Shown: positions 10,443 through 22,304 of the stretch, piece by piece
Layout: every line of letters starts with the position of its first letter
Position numbering within the stretch: position 1 is the first letter of the stretch
Assembly: GCF_003576645.1 (NCBI RefSeq)
Contig: NC_044920.1
Span: 24,290,506-24,354,505 of the forward strand
Source of the DNA: Ipomoea triloba
Lineage: Eukaryota > Streptophyta > Magnoliopsida > Solanales > Convolvulaceae
Direction: 5' to 3'
Length of the DNA: 64,000 bases
Notes under the pieces: model-generated
What the model was told of the DNA's origin: nothing
The model's input: only the letters and a program-made list of their open reading frames with translations
Database searches by the model: none
Made by a program: the position numbers and the translations under genes

Positions 10443-11453
10443 TCAATCTTTCTTCTCTATTGGCCCAAGGTAGTCTTCCACATCCAAATGTGTGATGTCA
10501 AAATCGTCATTCACAAGAACATTGTTGGATTCTATATTCTTTCCTTTCTCTTTCAGGGATGCTTGATAGAGATCCACAAGGTGCCTTGCAGTACGACAAG
10601 TGTGCTCCCAATGGCCAGTCATACAACAACGATAACATGTGTTTTCAACATTTTTGGGAGGATTTCCATGCTTTTCCTTGTCATGTTTTGCACCATTATT
10701 TTCCCATTTTCGGTGGTAACTTTTGTTTTTGAAATTATAACCACCATGACGATTTTGTCCATGACCGGGATTATAACCATGGTTTCGTCCATGACCACGG
10801 CCACGGCCACGACCACGACCACGACCACGGCCTCTTGTATTTTCATTGTTATATGACACACCATTGGCCTCAGGAAATGGGATAGAACCAGTAGGTCGTG
10901 TCTCGTGGTTTTTCATCAACAGCTCATTGTTTTGTTCAGCCACAAGGAGACATGAAATTAATTGAGAATATTTGGAAAAACCCTTTTCTCTATATTGCTG
11001 TTGAAGCACAATATTGGATGCATGAAAAGTAGAGAAGGTTTTCTCAAGCATATCCTCATCAGTAATTTTTTCTCCACATAATAACAACTGAGAGCTGATT
11101 TTGAACATAGCAGAATTATATTCGCTCACAGTTTTGAAATCTTGCAATCGCAAGTGAATCCAATCATATCGGGCCTTTGGGAGAATTACTGTTCTCTGAT
11201 GATCATATCTCTCTTTCAACATTTTCCAGAGCTCAAGCGGCTCTTTCACTATGAGATATTCATCTTTCAACCCTTGGTCAAGGTGATGGCGTATGAAAAT
11301 CATCGCCTTTGCCCGATCTTGTATCGAGGCATCATTATTCTCTTTAACAGTTTCACCAAGACCCTTTGCATTTAGATGCATTTCAACATCCAATGCACAT
11401 GATAGATAATTTTTCCCAGATATATCAAGTCCAACAAATTCAAGATTTGACAT
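10443..11453 (-). CDS. gag: copia Gag (nucleocapsid) protein
   Basis: The open frame codes 336 residues and starts at the first ATG after the LTR remnant. The N-terminal two thirds form the retrotransposon Gag region (UBN2 type). An Arg-Gly repeat, in which RGRG alternates several times, follows at about residues 208-225. Near residue 272 comes a CCHC zinc knuckle, CYRCCMTGHWEHTC, which binds nucleic acid in virus-like particles. The frame is undamaged. It ends 128 bp before the Pol frame opens, and the two frames differ, whereas most plant copia elements encode a single Gag-Pol polyprotein. Confidence 0.88.
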   Translation of the reverse strand: MSNLEFVGLDISGKNYLSCALDVEMHLNAKGLGETVKENNDASIQDRAKAMIFIRHHLDQGLKDEYLIVKEPLELWKMLKERYDHQRTVILPKARYDWIHLRLQDFKTVSEYNSAMFKISSQLLLCGEKITDEDMLEKTFSTFHASNIVLQQQYREKGFSKYSQLISCLLVAEQNNELLMKNHETRPTGSIPFPEANGVSYNNENTRGRGRGRGRGRGRGHGRNHGYNPGHGQNRHGGYNFKNKSYHRKWENNGAKHDKEKHGNPPKNVENTCYRCCMTGHWEHTCRTARHLVDLYQASLKEKGKNIESNNVLVNDDFDITHLDVEDYLGPIEKKD

Positions 11454-11466
11454 ATTTGTGATATAT

Positions 11467-11577
11467 TTTACTCTTATAGATGAAGTAGTTTGATGGACAA
11501 AGCTTCAACTTTTTGCATATGAGGTTAAGGGTTCAAAACTCAACTTAGACATCCACATTTCTTTTTGTTTCACAACA
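11467..11577 (-). repeat. Remnant of the 5' LTR
   Basis: These 111 bp align without gaps to 6338-6448 of the 3' LTR, with four transitions. Similarity stops abruptly 14 bp before the gag start codon, so the deletion removed about 350 bp of LTR, including the TATA region, plus the primer binding site. Confidence 0.85.
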
Positions 11578-11582
11578 AAAAA

Positions 11583-12125
11583 TGCATTATTCATTTTTAT
11601 TGCTTGAAATGGTATCGGGTCAACATCATGTGAACTGCTTCAGATCTGACAACATCGGACGGTCAACATCCACTTGGGCCCAAACTTACCGGGCCATACG
11701 ATCCATCAAGATTTAGATCCTGTAAGAGGTTACGTATACACGGCCCACTTCTGAGCAAAAAACCATTTACTATCCACGTGATGCTGACAAGAGTCACGTG
11801 ACATCAAACCTTAATTATGCCAAAGTACTCCCAATTTAGGAACCCCTACTTCCACGCGCCGCTGTCCGGAGCCTCCATTATTGACCCCTTTATCCAACCC
11901 ACCGTGTACTCCACGCGCTGCCACCTCCATGTGTCCCCTCCACTGTGCTATTGTACACTTTGACTTCTCATATTACCAGCTTCTTGAAAGTCCAAATTCC
12001 TTCTTCTTTTTTTTTTCTTTTTTCCCCAAAATTTTTGTGTTTTCTTTTCTTTTCTTTTTTTGGTTTTTATTTTTTTTGGGCAGTCTTCAGTCTTCTCTGG
12101 TTATCTGTGTTCTTGCTGGGTGGAG
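11583..12125. promoter_or_regulatory. Upstream region of the O-fucosyltransferase gene
   Basis: This non-coding spacer separates the retrotransposon from the O-FucT start. It contains CACGTG cores near 11776 and 11795 (CCACGTGATG and TCACGTGACA) and pyrimidine-rich runs at 12001-12070 that are typical of a plant 5' UTR. No clear TATA box was settled on. Confidence 0.4.
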
Positions 12126-15100
12126 ATGAAGACGAAAGGGGAAGGGAAGACGATGGTGTCGAAGAAGATGAAATGGGTGGGGCTAGTGGGGCTAGTCGTC
12201 TCTGCTCTCTCCCTCGTCACTCACTTTCTTCTTGCTCGCCACACTTACGGCGGCGCCGTGTCGGAGTTCCGGTCTTCTGTCACCATATTCTCGTGGAGGC
12301 CCATTTTCGACAATGCAGATCTTCCCACTGCTGTAATTTTGCTCTAACCCATCAAAGATCTGTTCTTTGCTTGCTTGTTTTGTTGCTCTGTTGATTAGAT
12401 TGTGAAAAAATCATGAATCTGGGGGGTGGAATCCGGGAAAGGAACGACCTTTTTATGATTGTCGGATACATGCTGTAGTTCTTTTTTCTTAATCATTTGC
12501 TAATTTCGAGTATTAGGTAGTGCAGTTGAGGTTACTGAAGGTTGACTTGTGTGTTTGGTGGATTTCAATGTTATTTATTTGTTCTTTTGTAGAATCTGAT
12601 TCATGGAAGACTTTGGGGTCCGGTTAGGCCTCTTGAATATTTACATGCTGATGCCAATCCTGGATCCAATTATCCAGGTTAGATTATACAAAACTGGGTA
12701 GATTGATGTTTGGTGTGAAGAAGTTAAAGGAATATAATCAATTTTTTTTTTTTTTTTTGGCTTGTTGGTTTGTGCTTCAAATTCTGGTGTTTCTAGCAGC
12801 TCCTGAAGTTATGTCAACTGGGTTTATCTTTGTGAGGATACGAGGTGGTTTCCATGAGATCAGGAATTCGGTATGGATGTTATTTCTGGATGATGGTCTA
12901 ATCTGGTAATCTCATGATGTTTTATCAACTTAAAGTTGCTGTTTTTGTCAGATTTCTGATGTTGTTGCTGTTGCTCGGCTTCTCAATGCTACGCTCGTTG
13001 TTCCAGAGATTCAGTCTACAACGAGCAGCAAGGGGATCAGGTACATTTTTAAGTTTTAACACGTGAATATGTAATTAGGAAAATCACGAGATGTTGAGAT
13101 GTGTGAGAATTGGATGTAATGTTTTGAGTTTTGATTCGTTTTAAATTTGCAGCTCAGAGTTCAAGAGTTTTGCTTACCTCTACAATGAGGATCAGTTCAT
13201 GGCAGCTTTGGCAAACGATGTGAAAATTGTGAAAACACTTCCAAAAAATCTCAAAGGAGCGAGGAGGAAGAAAGAAATTCCTTCGTTCAGAGTGTCCTAC
13301 TCAGCATCGCCGTATTTTTACCTGCGCCATGTTCTCCCCGTGCTGACCCGACACTCGGTTGTTGAGCTTGTTGTTTCTGACGGTGGATGCTTGCAGGTGA
13401 ATAGGGAACAATCTTTCCAATTTGTGGTTTAGCTATTACTAGTTCAATTTGGTTCTGCAATGTTTTCAATGAAAATAGTTTGCTTATCTTTGACAGAAGT
13501 AATATAGCTTGTTAAGTTACTACATAAACCGTGTCTAGAAATATAATTCATAAGGTTACAACTCAAATGAGTATAAGATCTATAGTTTATACTCTTATTT
13601 GAACTCAAGAATCTACTTCAAACTTGTGATCTCTGTTCAAGTAAGCCTACAAATAGCTCAGCAATGGGTACGAGTTAGATATGCTTGTCCATTCATTTTT
13701 GGATGACTACCCGAGGGTGTGCACGGGTAAACCCCGCCTTGTGACCCTAACTGACTAAGGATCACAAGGAGGTAAACCAGCTTAGGTTGCCCATAGTTGA
13801 TTGGCTCAAACCAAGAAAGCCAATAAGTTGCTCCCAACTTGTAATTTGTGGTTACCAAGTCAACAGTCTAACCAACTTGACTGATCTTGCCATTCATTTC
13901 CTGAGAGAACTTTTTTTGCAATGGCTTGTGAAGACTGTTAAAGACTCGGCATCTAAGTCTAAACATCGATTCTATGTTTTGCACCTCTATTATTTTCTTT
14001 ATTTGTTCAGGATATAAACTATTCAATGTGGATTTGCAGCCTAATATAATTGTTCTTCGAATATTGACTTTTTCGCTTGCTGGATATGATGTAGTCCACA
14101 TTGCCTTCACATCTTATTGAATACCAAAAGCTGAGATGTCGGGTTGCTTTTCATGCCCTGAGATTCAGAGATGAGGTCCAAGAACTTGCTATTAAAATTT
14201 TGAATAGGTAATTTCTACTTATGGCTATTTCTCAAGCACTTTAATTCTACACTATACTTGGCTTACTTGTCGAGTACATTCAGATTACGAGCTTCAGGAC
14301 GGCCATTTCTAGCATATGATCCTGGGATGACGAGAGATGCTTTGGCATACCACGGCTGTGCAGAGCTTTTTCAGGTAGTGTTTCAAATATTACCTAGCTT
14401 CATTGACATCTTAAATCTCGGGTCGAAATTGATAGATTTTCCAGGATCTAAGATATATCGTGCTTGAAAACTTGTCTCCAGGATGTGCATACGGAGCTTA
14501 TCCTGCACAGGAGATCATGGATGATCAAACGCAGAATTCTGAAGGGAAATCTTTCTGTAGATTCTGCTAAACAACGTCTTAATGGATTGTGTCCTCTTAT
14601 GCCTGAAGAGGTATAGTATAAATGTATAATACATCTTTAGTCACGACTTTGGATGAATCTATTCCTGAATAGTAATCATAGGATCTAATGAATGTTTAAC
14701 AGGTTGGGATTCTTCTACGAGCATATGGTTACAAACCAGACACTATCATTTATATATCTGGCGGGGAGGTCTTTGGTGGACGAAAGCAGTTAATTCCACT
14801 TCATGCTATGTTTGATAATCTTGTTGACAGAACATCCTTAAGCACTCTGTGGGAGCTGAGTAAAATGTATGGTCGTGAGACCACGCTTGTGGACAAACAT
14901 TCGACGACTCCTTTGATCAAGGAAGACCGAAAATCTCGTGACTGGAAAACTTCTGGTCCACGTCCTCGCCCTCTTCCACCTCCCCCAGCACGACCCAAAT
15001 CATACAACATTGAAGGTTGGTGGGGTTGGGTGGCTGAGAGTGATAATGAGCCCGAGAGTAGTATTGAAGAGTTGAGGACTAATGCTCACAAGTTGTTATG

Positions 15101-15953
15101 GGAAGCAATAGACTACATAATCTGCCTCGAAGCAGACGCATTCCTTGCTGGATTCGATCGTGATGGTAAAGGGCACCCCAATTTTGCTAGTTTAGTAATG
15201 GGGCATAGGCTTTATCAGTTCGCTCCATCGAGAACATACAATCCTAACAGGTAAATATTTATTCTCGGAGAACCATGTATAAGTTTTCTGTAATGTGATT
15301 GCTTCCTTTTTTTGTTTTATAGGAGAGTAAGAAAATCTATTTTTAATTTTATTTTTTTTGAGTACTATTGACTCTGTTACAATGTAGTATCTGTTCTGGT
15401 TAGCAGCATCCAACTTGATTTCCTAATAAACTGTTCTGATGGTTGTTAATCTCCCGTTCTACTCTGCAGAAAAGAAATCGCAAAGCTTTTCGAAGAGATT
15501 CGCGATACATTATATCAGGCCAACCGTACTTGGATAACATCCATACGCAAGAGCCTGAGGAGAAATTTGGTTGATGGATTAGTTAAGGAATCAAAAAGAA
15601 CAAGACCACTGTCTCTTCTCGCCTTTCCAATTCCAGAATGTTCTTGCACAATGCATGTTTCCACCGAAAAATCAGCCAATGCTTCGAGTCCTTCCCCACA
15701 TTCTCAAATATCCGATTCCCTTGGACCTCTGAGGCGCTGCCCTTCATGGATGATGAATGACCACGCCATATCCCAATCGAAGGAGGAAAGCGAAGAGGAT
15801 GTTGATTTAGACGATTCCTTGTCTTCTGGATTGTTCTTTCGGCAAACCAACAACAACAACAATAATAATCACGAAGGCGATAGTGGAGAGATAAGCAACA
15901 AAGAAGAAGCTCTGGTGGAAGATCAAGAAGAGCTCGAGGGAGGAGAAAGATGA
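12126..15953 (+). CDS. O-fucosyltransferase-family (GT106/DUF246) glycosyltransferase
   Basis: Ten exons join in frame to 686 residues: 12126-12332, 12593-12677, 12800-12870, 12952-13040, 13153-13396, 14095-14207, 14284-14374, 14482-14610, 14703-15250 and 15470-15953. A single hydrophobic segment at about residues 17-37 behind a Lys-rich start predicts a type II Golgi membrane protein. The O-FucT signature runs from RIRGGFHEIRNSISD through VVSDGGCLQ to LRCRVAFHALRFRDEVQ and RPFLAYDPGMTRDALAYHGC, ending with IYISGGEVFGG and the EADAFLAGFDRDGKGHPNF block. The family uses nucleotide sugars on cell-wall polysaccharides or proteins; the substrate here is unknown. The C-terminal tail of about 130 residues is acidic, with an Asn run. 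Exon 3 has a NAGNAG acceptor and intron 5 holds a SINE-like insert. Homology to At5g15740 (RRT1) is suggested by the neighbours only. Confidence 0.88.
13640..13895 (-). repeat. tRNA-derived SINE-like insert in O-FucT intron 5
   Basis: Read on the minus strand from about 13890, the sequence begins CAAGTTGGTTAGACTGTTGA, resembling a tRNA D-arm and polymerase III A box. It continues with CTTGGTAACCACAAATTACA, resembling an anticodon arm, and then a GTTGGGAGC stretch where the B box would be. A long unrelated tail follows, as in plant SINEs. It is diverged, and I could not fix its target-site duplication. Confidence 0.45.
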
Positions 15954-16793
15954 GTTCAGGCAAAGTATAATGCAGAGGACGAACGAAATTTCTAGCTGTC
16001 GAGTCATCGAATGCAGTTCCTATAAGTCTATAACAGCGTAATCTGAAACAGACAGGGATGTGTTATGACTGAAACCGTGGATTCCACAGGTATGAAAAGA
16101 AAATTCGGGGAAAGGAAATCCAGAAGGCTAATGAGTGTTTGTTGAATAGATGAAAAGAAAATGGTGTTGATGAAGAAAAAATGAATAGGTAGAGCAGATG
16201 AAACATAGGCTGAAAGAACAGTTTCTAAGGAGAATAGATAGTGGCTGAGGTTTTGCATCACAACTGACAGAGAGCATATTTTTGTGGAGAACTCATGTCA
16301 GGGATTCTTTGATGTTTGTTTTAGTGTCATTTTCACTAAGGTGTGAACTCTAATTGTAGCTATCCAGGGGTAATTCTCTGACTTTCCTTTTGAAAACTGC
16401 AAAATCTTGGATCCAAGGATCTGCTGTTTTTTCCTCCACATTGTTTATTGGTGTGGCACTCCATATTTCATAAAAGCACATTTTGTCCAAAGGATAGACC
16501 TGGGATGAGATGTCATCTAGGAAATAGGTATAAAATGGGATGACATCCTGGAAAATAGTGAGACCTGTGTATTGACTATAGAGTGGTTCTTCTATCTAAC
16601 AAAACTAAGAGCATTCTTAATAGTTAATTTTTTGTACAAATTTTAAGATGCCATTAGGAGAGGGAGGAAAAAAAGAGAGGAGTAAAACAGTTCGCTGGGC
16701 GGGGCCGTCTACGCAGCTGCCTTGCATGCCGAAGTTGGCGAATTTCTTTTATTTTTGAGTGGTCCTACTTTTATGTAAAAGACAAGGTTCTTA

Positions 16794-17507
16794 GAGCATC
16801 CTTATCAGTTGAGTTTTTTCTCCAGTTTTTTGTGGGCCTCAACATCCACCTCATCATCCACTATCTCACTCAATCATAAAAACTCTTCTTCACATCAATT
16901 TAATTATTTAAAGTTCTTTCACAGATTTTTTATGGGCCCACAATTTTCTATTCTATATTTTAATTATTTGAACTATAAATTTATAATTATAAAAATTAAT
17001 TAAAATAAACATACTTAAATTTAATTAAAATGATAATTATTAACATTTAAATTAATTTACATTGTTGCTCTACTTATTTTAATCATTTTGATTTTAATTG
17101 TAATTAAATCATTCAAAATTTAATTAAAAATATGTATTATATAATTAAAATTTGTGATAAATTTATAATATAAATAATAAAACAATAAAAAACAAACAAA
17201 TTAAATGTTTTGTCAAAAAAAGATTGAGTGTGCGCCTGTGTGGCTATGTCCCGACTCTCGCAATGCTCATTAATTTAAAAAAATAATAATAATAAAAACA
17301 AAGAGAGGCTGGCGGCCACTCTCAATCTCCCAAGCGGGCGCGGGCGGTTTGTTGTTTATTTATTTATTTATTTATTTATTTCTGACATTATCTTGGCATT
17401 TGCAGGAAGACCCAAGCATGAAAGAACTCCTTTCTACATCAGTTTCAGAATCATGAAGTAGTTATTTCTCTGCTATGAACCCCAAAAAAATATTGATAGG
17501 AATGCTC
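16794..17507. mobile_element. PIF/Harbinger (Tourist-like) MITE
   Basis: The 714 bp element starts GAGCATCCTTATCAG and ends ATTGATAGGAATGCTC, an imperfect inverted pair. It is flanked by TTA on both sides (16791-16793 and 17508-17510), the 3 bp target duplication of the Harbinger superfamily. The interior is AT-rich and non-coding, with a TTTA microsatellite at about 17351-17380. Confidence 0.7.
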
Positions 17508-17517
17508 TTAGGTTGCA

Positions 17518-17871
17518 ATGGTTATTGTGTGGACCGTGGTCTCCACAGTTGTGCGGACCATGTCCAGAAACGATGCCGTTTTACTTAGTTTCATTTTTCG
17601 CGTGCTCAGCTGCAACAATAACTCATAATGTACATTATTTTAAAATATAATGTACTTTATTTTAAAGCATAATGTACATTATATTAGCTAAGATGTTTCA
17701 TTATTTGAACACGTAATGCAAATTATTTTAATACATAATATACATTATCTTAACACATAATGTACATTATTTTAAAACAAAATGTACGTTATTCGAACAC
17801 ATAATGTACATTATTTTTTACTCATAATATTCACGACGATATTTTGAACCGTGGTCCACATAATAATTTAC
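17518..17871. mobile_element. Small TIR element with ATGTACATTA repeats
   Basis: The ends pair as TTATTGTGTGGACCGTGGT on the left and, reading inward from the right, TTATTATGTGGACCACGGT. Inside, a near-palindromic unit around AATGTACATTATTTTAA recurs about six times between 17628 and 17822. No clear target duplication was found. It directly abuts the Harbinger MITE to its left. Confidence 0.55.
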
Positions 17872-18845
17872 CCAAGTTGAGATCTTACCTCCTCTCTTCT
17901 CTCCCTCTACGTAAACTTTCATTCCTAAAAAAGCACACCAAGATGCTCTAACAACCAAATAAGTTAGGTTGCAATGTCGCATTTACTCATGGGTTGAATT
18001 ATTCATTTTTGAAAAAATGAAAATAAAAATAGATAATATGTTACTTGTACATTATTATAAAATAGAATAGGAGAAATGAGAAACAGAAAATTGACTTTCC
18101 ATACTAGCACAACTCACCAAATCATGCCCCAAAAATGGCAGGTAGTCCGGTTAGAGTGACGAGAGACCTTGATTTAAAAAATAAATAAAAATTTGTTGTC
18201 ATCATTTTATTCAAGTATACTCGGCCAGAAAACTGTAACTAGAGTGACGATAGACCTTAATTTAATAAAGAAAAAGAAACTTGTCGGCATCATTTTGTTC
18301 CCTTTTGTTGTGAATTTTAGCGTGAAATTCAACTCCAAAGTCCAAATATATACAATCACCACCAGACATTTAATCTTCTGCACCAACTTGTATCTAATTA
18401 ATTTAAATTAATTTATAAGAAATCAATCAATAAATTTAATTTCTACCAACTACGAGATGCATCGGTATCGGTGAGTACTAAAATTGTAATACGGATTTGA
18501 TATAAAATAAAACATTTAATACAAATAGGGAGTAATATTTTTTTGCTCACGGAAAAGACAATGCACTCATTTGAGATTAAAAACAACGTGTTATGGCGTT
18601 GTAGAATTTGAAGATGCAATAATGCAAAGTGACCACGTCCGTTACAAAATGAGCTGAGTTCTCACCTTTCCAATGTTTTCCAGCGAAAGAGAAATACACA
18701 TCACAAACGAGGCTTTCGTGAAAGCTTGATCAAACATGGAAAAGGGGAATAAACTTGAGAGACGATCAGTTATTATGCATGTTTAAGTGCGCACCGCCTC
18801 TTCATCATCTACCAGCTGATTCAGGTACGTTCTGCCTTGGTGACA

Positions 18846-20502
18846 ATGGAGAAGTTGCGGCCGGTGTTCATGGCGGTTTTTGTGGCGTGTTGTTATCAAA
18901 TCGCGCAGTCGTCGGAGCCTCCTCTGGCGCCGGCGTTATACGTCATAGGGGATTCCTTGCTCGACAGCGGGAACAACAATCTCCTGCCGACGTTTGCCAG
19001 AGCGAATTTCTTCCCTTACGGCAGCGTTTTTGCGGCGGGAGCTACCGGGAGGTTTACGAACGGGAAAACCGTCGCGGATTTCGTAGCTGAGGCTCTCGGA
19101 TTGCCGTTTCCTCCGCCTTACTTGAGCCTGCGAGGATCAACGCCCCTCACGGGGCTGAATTATGCGTCTGCATCCTGCGGCATTCTACGCGAAACTGGAA
19201 ATGACCTAGTAAATTAAATGATCCATCTAGCAATCGTGTGATGATTTTGATACTTGTCTGCATTTCTTCTCACTTTTCGGTTTTCGGCAGGGGAAGTGTT
19301 TGTCTATAGCTGAGCAAGTTGACATGTTCAATCAAACGGTTCAGATGGAACTGTCAAGGCACTACAACAGCTCAGAGCTTTCGGATCACTTGTCCAAGTC
19401 CATTTTTCTCTTGGCTATAGGCAACAATGACTACATCAACAACTACCTACAACCAAATTTTTACAATACCAGTAGAACTTACTCCCCTACATCGTTCGCT
19501 AAACTTGTCGTCGATGCACTCTCCGTGCAATTCCAGGTAAAGATCGTTATCAGATACAACTAGTTTGAGATTAGGGCTTGGATATGATTCGTTGATTTGA
19601 GGCTAATATTATGCAGAGGTTATATGATTTGGGAGCTAGAAAGCTGGTGATGTTTGAGATTGGGCCGATTGGTTGCATTCCGTTATTCACGAAGAAAACT
19701 AAACGGACAAATAATGAGACCTGTGTTGTCGATTACAACCAGCTTGCGATGATGTTCAACGATCAGCTTGACGCCATGCTGAAAAATCTGACCACTACCC
19801 TCCACGACTCTCAATTTATACTCGGTCATTGTCACTGGCTTGGCTACGATGTCGCCATTAATCCGTCTACCTATGGTAAATCAATAAATCTCAATTCAAT
19901 CTTTTCCCAAAGGGTTGAATTCTCAACCCAAGGGTCCCCATATCTCAACCTGATAGAATATTTGAGAGAATATAAATCACGGTGACTCAATGACTCAACA
20001 AACATGGTCAAATGTCAATGTGCACAAAGGATCTACCCACTTTGGGCATAGTCCCTACTCTCCACAATGTCGTTGTCGAGTTTCAAACATTGATTTCTTC
20101 TCCCAAATATTACCTACTTAACCAGTAAGCTAAGCCCGTTCAGGCTCAACTCGATCCATATATAGGAATGGCAGTTGGTGGCCAGATTTCTGGCGATGAT
20201 GGAACTGGCGGCAGCCGACTCCCGGCAACCATATTAAAGATATATGTAGTTTTTACTGAAACTAATGACTTTGAATTTGCATATGTATAGGTTTGACAGA
20301 TTCAAGCAATCCTTGTTGCCTTACATGGGATGGGGCTTCGGCATGCATACCGGAGACGATAGCATGCCGTGACGCCGACAAACACTATTTCTGGGACGGC
20401 TATCATGGTACAGAAGCTTTTTATAGGATCGTTGCGACTCGGTGTATCAACGGAACTGATGTTTGCCTTCCAAAGAACATCATGGACCTCGTTCGACCCT
20501 GA
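18846..20502 (+). CDS. GDSL esterase/lipase
   Basis: Four exons give 359 residues, a standard size for this family: 18846-19208, 19291-19536, 19617-19875 and 20291-20502. A hydrophobic N-terminus of about 22 residues ([15 protein letters not shown]) predicts secretion. Block I is [14 protein letters not shown], with the nucleophile Ser37. Block III is [10 protein letters not shown], with Asn167. The C-terminal DGYH supplies the catalytic pair Asp325 and His328. SGNH hydrolases of this type act on ester bonds of acyl lipids or cutin-like substrates in the apoplast; the substrate is not predictable. Intron 3 is the longest (415 bp). The position next to the F-box gene matches Arabidopsis GLIP7 (At5g15720) from memory, so orthology is likely but untested. 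Confidence 0.9.
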
Positions 20503-20975
20503 ACTCACATTGTTTGTGGGTAAAAACTGTTGCTGTTGTATGTTGTATATCCATTATTTGATTCAAATATGCTTGTAGAAACAGAATAAAGAATGCACCA
20601 AAGCATATGTCATTCAAGAAAATCAACAATCCTGTAAGCAGTAACAATTGATTACATAAAATTGCATGAGTTGAAGAAGAAAATTGTCTTACAATTATGC
20701 TACAGATGTGATCGACTGGTCGCCCTCGTGCCTAACGTTAAACATTCCATGAACAAAGCAAAAGTGAATGTCCTTCGTGATTCAATTAACCCCCTGGTCC
20801 AAAAATAGAACACCGTCAAATTGAACTTCTCTTATCTATATACTCCACAGATGAAAGATCCTTAATTTCTGAAATATGGGTTAGACAAAAAGGGCAAGTA
20901 AAGTGCAGCTTGAAGTAGACAACTGGCAAGAGAGCTACTTCCGGCTTCTGATCTCCCAATTGATTGGCTGCTGAA
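20503..20975. other. Convergent 3' region between GDSL and F-box genes
   Basis: The stretch separates two genes that end toward each other. It should hold both 3' UTRs. An AATAAA at 20585-20590 is a plausible plus-strand polyadenylation signal for the GDSL gene. I see no other gene. Confidence 0.6.
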
Positions 20976-22292
20976 TTAATAGATTGATGCATCAAATCTT
21001 GGCTCGTAGAAGCAGACTTGGCTATTGTACGACTTCAGAGCGCAACCAGCAATCCAAGACCATACTTTCTTATCCACATCATAAAGAAGGCCTTTTCCTT
21101 GATTCCATGATGTGAAGCAGATCAGATTGTCCTGCCCAAAGCATTCAAACCTCTCTGCTGACAATCTCAGGAGAGCTCGAAAGTACCTGGGTGGCATTCT
21201 ACTTATCTCAACCCAAATGAATTTTGAATGGTCCAACTCCCAAATTCGCATACTTTGAAGTGTACTATAAAGACCTATTCTTCCAACCAGAAATAGCCGT
21301 TTCTGGGAGCCAGCAACGAGATAACCATCCAATAAAGAGCGTGGAAACCTTGCTGGTATGTGTTCCCACTGTCCAGTATCTAGCCGATACATCATCAAGC
21401 CAAGTGGGGAGAGAGTTTCCAAATACAGTCTTGAATCGCAAAATGCCATCTTCGAGGAGCAAAGATTTACAGCAGGCATTGTCTGGTGAACTGACCACTT
21501 GTCATGCATTGAGTCATATACTTCGGTTGGCAAAGACCTGTCACCATAGATATCGCTAGTGGCTATAACTTTAAATGATCTTTCCTTCCTATCAACAACC
21601 ATGATCAATTGCCTTTGTTGATTGTAATGCATACTTGGCAACATCCTCCAAGTCTGCGTTAGGGGATTGCAAACTAGAGTCTTGAACATTAATCCGTCTA
21701 GTCCAGAGAAACAAACCAGCCCCCCCGAAGAACCAACCAGCCAGAATGCCCATTGTGGTAAAAATGTAAATGGAATCCGGAACCATTGTTTCAGCGGCAA
21801 GCTAAACACAGAGCACTGTGGGGTCTGTGAGTTCTTCCAAAACGTAAGAAGACAAGGTCCATGAGGTGGCACCTGAGAATGGAACTTCAAAAAGCTACTG
21901 TCTTGCAATATAGAATTCCACCTTTTGCAAACAGACCGGAGCCGGAAAATCATGAATGGTGGGACCCTAGCTAGGATTTCATTCAGCAAATCCTCTGGCA
22001 GCATTGCCCAAATATTATCTTCCATCTGAATATCAGGTTGAATAGGCTTACCAAAAGTGGCTAAAGTCTCCTCATCTAATCCACGAGGTTTTGTCTTAAC
22101 CACCTTTTGTCTAGACGGGCTAGTGTTTCTCGAACCAACACGTCCTAGTGGGCTTGTATTCCTGGATCCACTACCCCCAAAATTCGACACTTGCCTCTGA
22201 AAGCTATCTTCTTCGCGAAAAGACCTACTTGTCCCCAAAGTGGAGCTGAATAATCCAGTCCCGGAATCAGAAGATTCTGCTATTTCAACCAT
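20976..22292 (-). CDS. F-box protein with kelch-like C-terminus
   Basis: One uninterrupted exon codes 438 residues. The N-terminus is Ser-rich, with two GSRNTSP copies at about residues 42-59. The F-box follows at about residues 96-130 ([16 protein letters not shown] then [12 protein letters not shown]) and would bind SKP1/ASK in an SCF ubiquitin ligase. The rest has the repeated hydrophobic-Trp pattern of F-box-associated/kelch domains that choose the substrate, for example [20 protein letters not shown]. It strongly resembles F-box/kelch At5g15710. The substrate is unknown. A 5' UTR intron is likely: a GT donor follows the exon end at 22717 and an AG acceptor precedes 22304, giving an intron of about 412 bp. 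Confidence 0.9.
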   Translation of the reverse strand: MVEIAESSDSGTGLFSSTLGTSRSFREEDSFQRQVSNFGGSGSRNTSPLGRVGSRNTSPSRQKVVKTKPRGLDEETLATFGKPIQPDIQMEDNIWAMLPEDLLNEILARVPPFMIFRLRSVCKRWNSILQDSSFLKFHSQVPPHGPCLLTFWKNSQTPQCSVFSLPLKQWFRIPFTFLPQWAFWLVGSSGGLVCFSGLDGLMFKTLVCNPLTQTWRMLPSMHYNQQRQLIMVVDRKERSFKVIATSDIYGDRSLPTEVYDSMHDKWSVHQTMPAVNLCSSKMAFCDSRLYLETLSPLGLMMYRLDTGQWEHIPARFPRSLLDGYLVAGSQKRLFLVGRIGLYSTLQSMRIWELDHSKFIWVEISRMPPRYFRALLRLSAERFECFGQDNLICFTSWNQGKGLLYDVDKKVWSWIAGCALKSYNSQVCFYEPRFDASIY

Positions 22293-22304
22293 TGCACCAA
22301 AATT

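Larger units (their letters stand above)
5987..11577 (-). mobile_element. Ty1/copia LTR retrotransposon, 5' LTR truncated
   Basis: The element runs from TGTTATGAAA at 5987 to TTTCACAACA ending at 11577. It is flanked by the 5 bp duplication AAAAA (5982-5986 and 11578-11582), which is low in complexity but present on both sides. Gag and Pol lie on the minus strand in the copia order (integrase before reverse transcriptase). The 3' LTR is complete at 462 bp. Only the outer 111 bp of the 5' LTR remain; the rest of that LTR, the primer binding site and the leader are gone. In the shared 111 bp I count four differences, all transitions. The loss of the 5' LTR promoter and a frameshift in RNase H make it non-autonomous as written. 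Confidence 0.9.
15954..18845. other. Intergenic spacer with MITEs
   Basis: 15954-16350 is probably the 3' UTR of the O-FucT gene. Beyond it lie a Harbinger-type MITE (16794-17507), a half-copy of a similar end at 16611 (TAAGAGCATTC) without a partner, a TIR element with ATGTACATTA repeats (about 17518-17871), and a diverged tandem repeat of about 88 bp (18153-18310). The last 150 bases are the GDSL promoter and 5' UTR. No gene is supported. Confidence 0.75.
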
